Shown here: positions 22,991 through 29,089 of the stretch, piece by piece
Position numbering within the stretch: the stretch's first letter is position 1
Layout: every line of letters begins with the position of its first letter
NCBI GenBank assembly: GCA_003175915.1
Contig: PSRH01000225.1
Coordinates: 1 to 29,089 of the forward strand
Source: Candidatus Melainabacteria bacterium
GTDB lineage: Bacteria; Cyanobacteriota; Vampirovibrionia; Obscuribacterales; Obscuribacteraceae
Reading direction: 5' to 3'
Length of the DNA: 29,089 nucleotides
The notes under the pieces: generated by a model
What the model was told of the DNA's origin: nothing
What the model saw: only the letters and a program-made list of their open reading frames with translations
Database searches by the model: none
Program-made: the position numbers and the translations under genes

Positions 22991-24954
22991 CCACTGCGTT
23001 TCGCTCACCATCCACGCCACCATCTCCAGAACCTCCTGAGCAATCAGTGATTTATGCCCGCGGGCTGAAAAAAACTTACGGCAATTTGGAAGCAATAAAA
23101 GGCATAGATCTTTCCGTACAACGTGGCGAAGTCTTCGGCTTGATTGGTCCTGATGGAGCCGGTAAAACAAGTACTTTCCATATTCTCGGTGGAGTGATGG
23201 AGCCGAGCGGCGGAGAGGTACGCGTCATCGGCAAAACACCCCGCGAAGCCCGCCTGGGAATTGGCTATCTCACTCAACAATTCTCTCTCTTTCTCGATAT
23301 GAGTATCGAAGAGAACATGCGTTACGTGGCCGGATTGCGAGAAGTGCCAGAAGATCAATTTAAAGAGCGCAAAGAAAAGTCGCTCAAGCAAATGAATCTC
23401 TATCAGTTTCGTGACCGCTTGGCCGGTCAACTCTCCGGTGGCATGAAGCAAAAGCTGGCCTTGTGTTGTGCGCTCATTGCCCGACCAACAGTCTTGCTGC
23501 TTGACGAGCCAACCACTGGAGTCGACCCGGTGTCTCGCCGTGAATTTTGGGATCTGCTTGCCGAAGTAGCGGCCGATGGCGTTACCATAGCTGTGGCTAC
23601 CCCCTATCTCGATGAAGCAGAACGGTGCGGACGCGTTGCTCTCATGTATGAAGGGACCATCTATCAACTAGGCACCGTTTCCGAGTTGAAGCAGAATCTG
23701 CATCTGAGCCGTTTGGAAGTACGGTCAGGCAAGATTCTCTCTCTTGAAAATGAACTGGTCGCAGCCCTGAAAGAGAATCGGCCGAAAATCGCCGATGTTC
23801 AAACATTTGGTGACAGGTTGGATGTTCTCGTTCCCCAGCTTGAAGAGGGTGAACATCTGGTTCGTGACATCGCTGGTCGTTTCAAGCTGGATGACATTAC
23901 CATCGTCCGCGAGGAACCGACGCTAGAAAACGTATTCGTCACCAGTCTCAAACATTCCGGCGACGAAGAAAACTATATGCCCTTCGCCTTCACTAAAAAA
24001 CAATTGGGAGCTCTTGGTGCCTCGGCCATAAAGGCTGAGCGGGTAACTAAGATATTCGGCACTTTTCACGCCGTAGAAGAGGTCAGCCTGGATGTCGCCT
24101 ATGGTCAGGTGTATGGTCTTTTGGGTGCCAATGGTGCGGGGAAAACAACGACAATCAAGATGCTTTGCGGACTGCTTGAACCGACGCGCGGTCAAATGAT
24201 GTTGGCCGGACAGGTAGGTGCTTTGAGGGATCCAACCATCCGGGAACGAATTGGCTACATGAGCCAGAAGTTTACTCTCTATGATGATTTGACTTTGTTC
24301 GAAAATCTCCAATTCTATTGTGGTGTCTACGAGATACCAATTGGCCAGCGCCTGGACAAGATCAAGTGGGTATTAAGATCCGCAGAGCTCGAACGTCAGG
24401 GTTCGATGCTTACGGCGAAACTTCCAGGCGGTTGGAAGCAACGCCTGGCCTTTGGAGCTTGTGTCATGCACGAGCCGGAGATTTTGTTTTTAGACGAGCC
24501 AACCAGCGGAGTCGATCCCCTGGCAAGGAGAGATCTATGGACAATGATCTCTGATTTTGCTCGACACGGTAGCGCCATTCTAGTTACCACTCACTTCCTG
24601 GAAGAAGCTGAGCACTGCCATGAGCTAGGTTTTATGGTCTCCGGAAAACTCGTTGCTCATGGCTCCCCGAGTGAAATCAAAGCGAGCCAACCTGGTCAAA
24701 TCATAGAAATCATTACCAATGACAATCAGCGCGCCTCAAATCTCCTCAAGAAAGCTATGGACAACTGGCGCGTTTCGATATTTGCCGATCGGTTGCACGT
24801 GGTTTTGGACGATCCGGCCGAGCAATTGCAGGCGGTCCTAAGCATGCTCACCGACAATGGCTTAGAGATCCGTTCGCAAAGACCGATCCCATTTTCCTTA
24901 GAGGACTCCTTCATTGGCATCGTCCAACGAGCCGGTGGCGCTTCGGAGGTGTGA
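22987..24954 (+). CDS. Double-NBD ABC transporter ATPase, YbhF-like
   Basis: The 655-residue protein carries two ATP-binding domains in tandem. NBD1 has Walker A GPDGAGKT (54-61), signature LSGGM (149-153) and Walker B VLLLDE (169-174). NBD2 has Walker A GANGAGKT (about 380-387), signature-like LPGGW (about 479) and Walker B ILFLDE. In NBD1 the switch (H-loop) His is replaced by Pro206 (ATPYLDEAE), whereas NBD2 retains TTHFLEEAE; NBD2's signature has Pro in place of Ser. The two composite sites are therefore probably unequal, as in E. coli YbhF. It energises the two permeases encoded next. The start overlaps the adaptor stop by 4 bases, indicating translational coupling. Confidence 0.93.
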   Translation: MTTAFRSPSTPPSPEPPEQSVIYARGLKKTYGNLEAIKGIDLSVQRGEVFGLIGPDGAGKTSTFHILGGVMEPSGGEVRVIGKTPREARLGIGYLTQQFSLFLDMSIEENMRYVAGLREVPEDQFKERKEKSLKQMNLYQFRDRLAGQLSGGMKQKLALCCALIARPTVLLLDEPTTGVDPVSRREFWDLLAEVAADGVTIAVATPYLDEAERCGRVALMYEGTIYQLGTVSELKQNLHLSRLEVRSGKILSLENELVAALKENRPKIADVQTFGDRLDVLVPQLEEGEHLVRDIAGRFKLDDITIVREEPTLENVFVTSLKHSGDEENYMPFAFTKKQLGALGASAIKAERVTKIFGTFHAVEEVSLDVAYGQVYGLLGANGAGKTTTIKMLCGLLEPTRGQMMLAGQVGALRDPTIRERIGYMSQKFTLYDDLTLFENLQFYCGVYEIPIGQRLDKIKWVLRSAELERQGSMLTAKLPGGWKQRLAFGACVMHEPEILFLDEPTSGVDPLARRDLWTMISDFARHGSAILVTTHFLEEAEHCHELGFMVSGKLVAHGSPSEIKASQPGQIIEIITNDNQRASNLLKKAMDNWRVSIFADRLHVVLDDPAEQLQAVLSMLTDNGLEIRSQRPIPFSLEDSFIGIVQRAGGASEV

Positions 24955-26066
24955 GTGAATTGAAACGAATCATCGCTCAGGTGCAAAAGGAAATACGACA
25001 GTTTCTAAGAGACAGGCTGACTGTCGCCCTCGCCTTCGTTTTGCCGTTGATTACTTTGCTCATTCTCGGTTATGCCATTCGTCTGGAAGAAAAGAATATT
25101 GCAATCGCAATCCAGGACGAAGACAACAGCCCGCTCAGCCGCGCTTTCACCGAGCGACTGCTAGCCACTGACCAGCTGGAGGCGACCAGTTACACAAGCC
25201 ACGACATCCTCAAGAGTGCCATCGACACCGGCGACGCCCAGGCAGCGATAATCATTCCTCCTGAGTTTTCGCGCCGGTTCAAAGCCGGCAAAGCCGCAGC
25301 TATTGAAGTAATTATTGATGGCACCGACGTCAACAATGCCCGTGTGATCAAAAACAGCGTTCTGGCTGTCACCAGGCAACTGCAAATCGACCTTCAACAG
25401 GGCTCCCATCCCCCACCAATCCAGGCAAACGTCCGTTTGTGGTTCAATCCGGGCCGCAAGGAATCCTTATATGTGGTGCCGGGGACCTTCGGCTTGATTC
25501 TCTGGATTTATCCTAATCTTCTCGCCGCTATAGCCTTTGCCAGAGAGAAGGAGCAAGGTACGATTTTGCAGGCTTATGCCTCGAGCATCACGGCCTTTGA
25601 ATTGATCGTCGGTAAAGCTCTGGCATACTTGATCGTCGGTATATCAATCAGCACACTGGTAGTCGTCATCGGCATGATTCTCTTTCAACTGAGATTTGTC
25701 GGAGATCCTACGCCTTTCCTGATTGGCACCCTATTGTTCGTATTGGATAGCGTTCTGTTTGGCTTGATGATTGGCAGTGTCACGACCACTCAAAACGCCG
25801 CCGTGCAGGCAGTCGCATTTGCCGGGTTCACTCCGGCCTTGCTTTTGTCGGGTTTTCTCTATCCATTGAGGAACATCAAATTCCCTTTCAATTACCTCTC
25901 TTACATCTTCCCCACTCGTTATTACATGCCCCTTGCTCGAGATAGCTTCGTACGTGGTGCCGGCTGGACTAGTCTCTGGTACCTGGTCCTGCTTTTTGTT
26001 CTTTTTGCAGCAATTTATTTCTTGCGCTGCAAACATCGCATGAACCGCATGCAGCTGGAAGGTTGA
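24951..26066 (+). CDS. ABC-2 type permease, YbhS-like
   Basis: The 371-residue permease has the ABC-2 plan. An N-terminal amphipathic part contains KEIRQFLRDRLTV, followed by one helix (about 24-43, VALAFVLPLITLLILGYA). A periplasmic domain of about 130 residues follows, with the DGTDVNNARVIKNS pattern and the WFNPGRKESLYVVPG loop, then five more helices and a basic C-terminus. It would pair with the second permease to form the export channel. The frame starts with GTG (24951) overlapping the ATPase stop as GTGA, but GGAGGT (24945-24950) directly abuts it. The in-frame TTG at 24960 has 9-base spacing and would begin MKRIIAQVQKE, so it is a credible alternative start. Confidence 0.92.
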   Translation: MSELKRIIAQVQKEIRQFLRDRLTVALAFVLPLITLLILGYAIRLEEKNIAIAIQDEDNSPLSRAFTERLLATDQLEATSYTSHDILKSAIDTGDAQAAIIIPPEFSRRFKAGKAAAIEVIIDGTDVNNARVIKNSVLAVTRQLQIDLQQGSHPPPIQANVRLWFNPGRKESLYVVPGTFGLILWIYPNLLAAIAFAREKEQGTILQAYASSITAFELIVGKALAYLIVGISISTLVVVIGMILFQLRFVGDPTPFLIGTLLFVLDSVLFGLMIGSVTTTQNAAVQAVAFAGFTPALLLSGFLYPLRNIKFPFNYLSYIFPTRYYMPLARDSFVRGAGWTSLWYLVLLFVLFAAIYFLRCKHRMNRMQLEG

Positions 26067-26068
26067 AT

Positions 26069-27202
26069 ATGAAATTCCCATGGATCGACCGATTTCTTGA
26101 AAAGCGCTTGTTTGCCTTAATCCAAAAGGAGATACGGCAAATTCTGCGAGATAAACAATTATTATTCCTTCTCGTTTTCCCACCAACTTTCCAGCTCTTG
26201 CTTTACGGCTTCGCCTTGGATCCCGATGTAAAAAATCTGCGCATTGCTATCGCGGATTTATCTGCCTCGCCTATCAGTCGCGAGCTTGTCTCTGCCATAG
26301 TCGAAAATCACGTTTTCGATATAAGCAAAGTCGGCTATACCGAGAGTGCCGTATGCCGGGCAGTAGCACAGGGCAGAGTCGAAGCAGCCCTGATCATACC
26401 GCCTGAATTCAATCGCAGAATTAAAGAAGGATTGACTGGCAACATTCAAATATTTCTTGATGGAGCGGATGCAAATACTGCCGGTATCGCCGGCGGTTAC
26501 TTGAGCCAGATGATCGGCAGCTTTGCCCGTTCGCTTCAAATGGTTAACTTGACACTGGGCAGCATCCACCCGGACATCACCTTCCTGTACAATCCCGGCC
26601 TAGAAAGCGCCTGGTTTTTTGTTCCCGGTGTAATGGGACTGGTACTCAATCTCACCGGTTCGCTCGTATCAACATCTACGCTAATCAGGGAAAAGGATTC
26701 AGGCACGCTGGAGCAATTGATCATGACGCCGGCGAGTTCGGTCGAAGTTCTGGTCGCTAAGATTCTCCCTTTATTTTTTCTTTTGATGGGCAATGTTTGC
26801 ATCGCACTGGCTGTAGGAAAATTTGTCTTCGATGTTCCTTTCAGGGGCGATGCTCTTTTGTACTTTTTCGTTTCCGGTCTTTACGTTTTCGTCGCTATAT
26901 CTATAGGAATCACTCTTGCTTCCATATCAAAGAACCAGCGAGGCGCAGTCCTTACTTCTTTCTTTATAAACTTGCCGGTAATCATGCTTTCCGGCGCCAC
27001 AGCACCAATCCAAAGTATGCCCAGGTTTTTTCAGTACATTGCTCTTCTCAATCCACTACGCTACTACATCGTCTGCATCAGAAGCATTCTTTTGAAAGGG
27101 GTCGGGCTCGATATCGTCTGGCCAAACGTTGTCATGCTAGCCATCTTTGCCGTTGGACTGTTAGCCTTGAGTGCCAATCGATTTCGTAAACAACTAGGTT
27201 GA
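26069..27202 (+). CDS. ABC-2 type permease, YbhR-like
   Basis: The 377-residue permease is a paralogue of the preceding one: KEIRQILRDKQLLFLLVFPP near the N-terminus, one helix, a periplasmic domain with FLDGADANTAGI and the FLYNPGLESAWFFVPGVMGL boundary loop, then five helices with KDSGTLEQLIMTPASSVEVL in between. It completes the heterodimeric exporter. The longest frame starts with a TTG at 26063 overlapping the previous stop, but ATG 26069 has GGAAGG (26057-26062) at ideal 6-base spacing, so I start there. It is convergent with the glycosyltransferase gene with only 7 bases between stops and no visible terminator. Confidence 0.92.
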   Translation: MKFPWIDRFLEKRLFALIQKEIRQILRDKQLLFLLVFPPTFQLLLYGFALDPDVKNLRIAIADLSASPISRELVSAIVENHVFDISKVGYTESAVCRAVAQGRVEAALIIPPEFNRRIKEGLTGNIQIFLDGADANTAGIAGGYLSQMIGSFARSLQMVNLTLGSIHPDITFLYNPGLESAWFFVPGVMGLVLNLTGSLVSTSTLIREKDSGTLEQLIMTPASSVEVLVAKILPLFFLLMGNVCIALAVGKFVFDVPFRGDALLYFFVSGLYVFVAISIGITLASISKNQRGAVLTSFFINLPVIMLSGATAPIQSMPRFFQYIALLNPLRYYIVCIRSILLKGVGLDIVWPNVVMLAIFAVGLLALSANRFRKQLG

Positions 27203-27209
27203 TCCTTTG

Positions 27210-28898
27210 TTATTTCCCCGGTTGCACCGGCGCGCCTTTTCGCTCTCCGTTCAAATCACGTTTGCGATATAGAACCATCCGGCTTTCCTTGCCGGCAAAT
27301 TCATATTCACCTACTTTGGAAAACCGTCCGGATTCCTCGAAGTATTTTTCCAATTTATGGTAATTATCTCGGTCGCTATCGGTGACAAAATTTTTGATTT
27401 CGCATTCCGGATCATTCTTCATTGTCACGTAACAGTCGGGGTTCAGATCGATGTAACGAGGATTACATGTGAAGACCGCTCCTAAGTTGCTCCCATACAT
27501 GTACTTAATAAGCAGTTTTATGCCTCTTTGCCTGGCCACGTAGAGAAGCGAACATGGTTCACAGTTGCGGCAAAAGACCGTGAACATTATTGTCGGTAGA
27601 TGCTCCCCCTGTTCAGATTGGATATGATCGAGCAGCCAGTCGTAGGCAAGTGAACCTTGCTGAGGGTAGGAAGCATACACACCTGGCCAATTGCCATAAA
27701 AACCATTGAAGTAGTTATCGAGAGATCTCCTAAGATCAACAAGAGCAAAAGGGTAGGGCGTGAAGCTGAAGGCAAAAGAGATGATAAAAAGGTAAATAGC
27801 AAAAGCCGCATCGAGGATTCTTAATAGGGGCCAACCAGTTCGCCACATACTCACCAATAGACTAGCGATGGATAGTGCTAAATACCCAAGAATAGGAAGC
27901 AAGTACCGCGCCTCGTTATCGCACCAGCGAAGCGTACACAAAAACAACAAACCTAATATTGTACTGGCTGGAAGCCAAAGTTTGCGTTGCCCTGGAAAGT
28001 TGAATAACGAAAGGGCGAAGACAGCAGACACAGGCATGGAAATACAATAGATCGTCACTTCGATGCGTGAGGCCAGATTCTTGAACCAATCTTTTGTACC
28101 GCCAGCTTGTAGTGCCAGTTCAGTATCCCATACGTGCATGTTTTCTTTTATCACCGGCAGACTGGGAACCAGCCAAGCCAAAAACATGATTGCCGCTATG
28201 GCAAGCCCGATCGAAAACTGCATAGCTTTTCCGAAGTCACGCTCCAGTAATCGCTTACTCAAGACCAGGAAAATAGCCGGCGCCAAGTATATAGCACCCA
28301 TTTGTTTGGTAAGACAGGTTAAACCAATTGCCATTCCTGCCATCAGCGCATTGGCCAATGAGGGGGTTGCGTTCCAGCGGGCAATTAACCAAAGAGCTAG
28401 AAAGCACATCGACGCCAACGGCATATCGATCAGGCCCCGGGTGTGAGCGATTACACAGACGAGTGGCAGACTAAAGTAAATAGCGGCAGCCGTAAGACCT
28501 ACCGCCGCATCATCAAAAAGTTGGCGCCCAAGCTTGTATAGCGAAATAAACCCGACGGCAAAGAAGACAAACCTGGGAAGGTGATCGGCGACGACGGGCG
28601 GTATCGGAGAAAAAAGAAAAAGACAATGAACCCAGCAAAAAAAGGGAGGATACCTGTAAGCGCAGGTGAAAAGAGCGAGGAGTTTTTTATCGAAACTAAC
28701 CGGGCTACTGAGCACATCCTTCAAGTTATAGCTTTGCAATAGGTGATCTGCCGAGTCCCAGATTGGCACGGTCCGATCGAGATAAACCCAATAGACAAGC
28801 GAAATGAAAAAGAAACAAAACACAAATAGAAATGGCCATTCAGTCGCAAGAAACGATCTCAGGCCAGCAGGTAGTTTCCAGTATGGTGGATTTTTCAC
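27210..28898 (-). CDS. GT39/ArnT-like integral membrane glycosyltransferase
   Basis: The 562-residue protein has about 10-12 hydrophobic helices and is of the GT-C superfamily (PMT/ArnT type). After the first helix (about 23-40) comes IWDSADHLLQSYNL with D48 and D51, the position of the acidic catalytic motif of GT-C enzymes. A typical HTRGLIDMPLASMCFLALWL, a conserved acidic site, and LTCLTKQMGAIYLAPAI follow. The C-terminal ~190 residues are soluble, with several Cys (CRNCEPCSL, TCNPRYI) that could bind metal or form disulfides if periplasmic. It would transfer a sugar from a polyprenyl-phosphate donor to lipid, glycan or protein on the outer face of the inner membrane; donor and acceptor cannot be read. 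The start is GTG with GGGAAGG upstream. Confidence 0.88.
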   Translation of the reverse strand: MKNPPYWKLPAGLRSFLATEWPFLFVFCFFFISLVYWVYLDRTVPIWDSADHLLQSYNLKDVLSSPVSFDKKLLALFTCAYRYPPFFCWVHCLFLFSPIPPVVADHLPRFVFFAVGFISLYKLGRQLFDDAAVGLTAAAIYFSLPLVCVIAHTRGLIDMPLASMCFLALWLIARWNATPSLANALMAGMAIGLTCLTKQMGAIYLAPAIFLVLSKRLLERDFGKAMQFSIGLAIAAIMFLAWLVPSLPVIKENMHVWDTELALQAGGTKDWFKNLASRIEVTIYCISMPVSAVFALSLFNFPGQRKLWLPASTILGLLFLCTLRWCDNEARYLLPILGYLALSIASLLVSMWRTGWPLLRILDAAFAIYLFIISFAFSFTPYPFALVDLRRSLDNYFNGFYGNWPGVYASYPQQGSLAYDWLLDHIQSEQGEHLPTIMFTVFCRNCEPCSLLYVARQRGIKLLIKYMYGSNLGAVFTCNPRYIDLNPDCYVTMKNDPECEIKNFVTDSDRDNYHKLEKYFEESGRFSKVGEYEFAGKESRMVLYRKRDLNGERKGAPVQPGK

Positions 28899-29089
28899 GC
28901 ACTTCCCTTCCCAATTCTCAAGTTAGCAGAAAGAGAAGTCCTTGTCACTGAGCCCTACGGCTACTTGATCGGCTATTCAAGCAAAAGCTGTCACGATATG
29001 AAGAACTGGAAAGAAACTTGCCCGCCGACGGGTCGGAAACATTCAAAAGAGGAGTAAAATTTTACTCACAGCTTAAGGCAACGACAGAG
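28899..29089. other. Gene-free end of the window
   Basis: Neither strand gives a convincing gene. The region contains the reverse-strand leader of the glycosyltransferase and a perfect 16-bp palindrome (29052-29067). A neighbouring short palindrome CCGACGGGTCGG lies at 29025-29036. Confidence 0.35.
29052..29067. repeat. Perfect 16-bp palindrome upstream of the glycosyltransferase
   Basis: GAGTAAAATTTTACTC has no central gap. It lies about 155 bases upstream of the GTG start. It could be a regulator-binding site for this or the unseen neighbouring gene, or part of an unseen terminator. Confidence 0.35.

Noticed and set aside
23044..23667. 207-codon reverse frame inside the double-ATPase gene
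   Set aside because: It is antisense to Walker A and signature-encoding sequence; length alone is not evidence of a gene.
28999..29061. Short forward frame (about 20 codons) at the window end
   Set aside because: Too short, no SD, and composition is not distinctive.

Overview
The window looks like chromosome of a free-living, non-phototrophic Gram-negative bacterium. Signs of two membranes are a very large AsmA-like protein, a periplasmic adaptor feeding an ABC exporter, and several secreted proteins. Base composition is balanced. Proteins built from GspE/MshEN repeats, a TPR-hydrolase fusion and TTG/GTG starts remind me of Obscuribacterales/Vampirovibrionia (non-photosynthetic relatives of cyanobacteria). 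That is an impression, not a demonstrated placement. I see no rRNA, tRNA, CRISPR array, intact insertion sequence or phage genes.

Layout. 1-510: 3' part of an AlaX-type alanyl-tRNA editing gene cut by the window edge. 531-2540: exported TPR plus alpha/beta-hydrolase fusion, convergent with 2549-6559, a 1336-residue AsmA-like protein. 6658-7116: stand-alone response-regulator receiver, divergent from 7234-8616, a type II NADH dehydrogenase-like flavoprotein. 8631-9726: two small reverse-strand proteins (coiled coil; exported). 9834-12542: two divergent genes made of GspE/MshEN-type repeats. One ends in a membrane anchor. The other has the whole N-terminal part of a PilB/GspE ATPase but stops before the motor domain. 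12710-14851: amylo-alpha-1,6-glucosidase (glycogen debranching). 14922-15563: Lon substrate-binding-domain protein. 15564-16262: the only long gene-poor stretch, with several inverted repeats and what may be a decayed reverse-strand gene. 16263-18631: NmrA-type reductase, zinc-free MDR oxidoreductase and a small membrane protein, probably one operon. 18637-20246: metallo-beta-lactamase-fold hydrolase and GDT1-type cation transporter on the reverse strand. 20406-20744: small NfeD-type OB-fold protein. 20772-27202: a TetR regulator divergent from a four-gene adaptor/ATPase/permease/permease exporter. 27210-28898: GT39/ArnT-like membrane glycosyltransferase, convergent with the exporter. 28899-29089: no gene seen.

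The clearest functional unit is the exporter. Its gene order and domain make-up match the E. coli YbhG-YbhF-YbhS-YbhR system and its TetR regulator CecR. Here a perfect 18-bp inverted repeat lies between the -35 and -10 boxes of the exporter promoter, which is where a TetR repressor would act. The least conventional unit is the divergent pair at 9834-12542. It looks like type II secretion/type IV pilus ATPase input domains used without an ATPase, possibly as cyclic-di-GMP-responsive adaptor or scaffold proteins. That role is inference.
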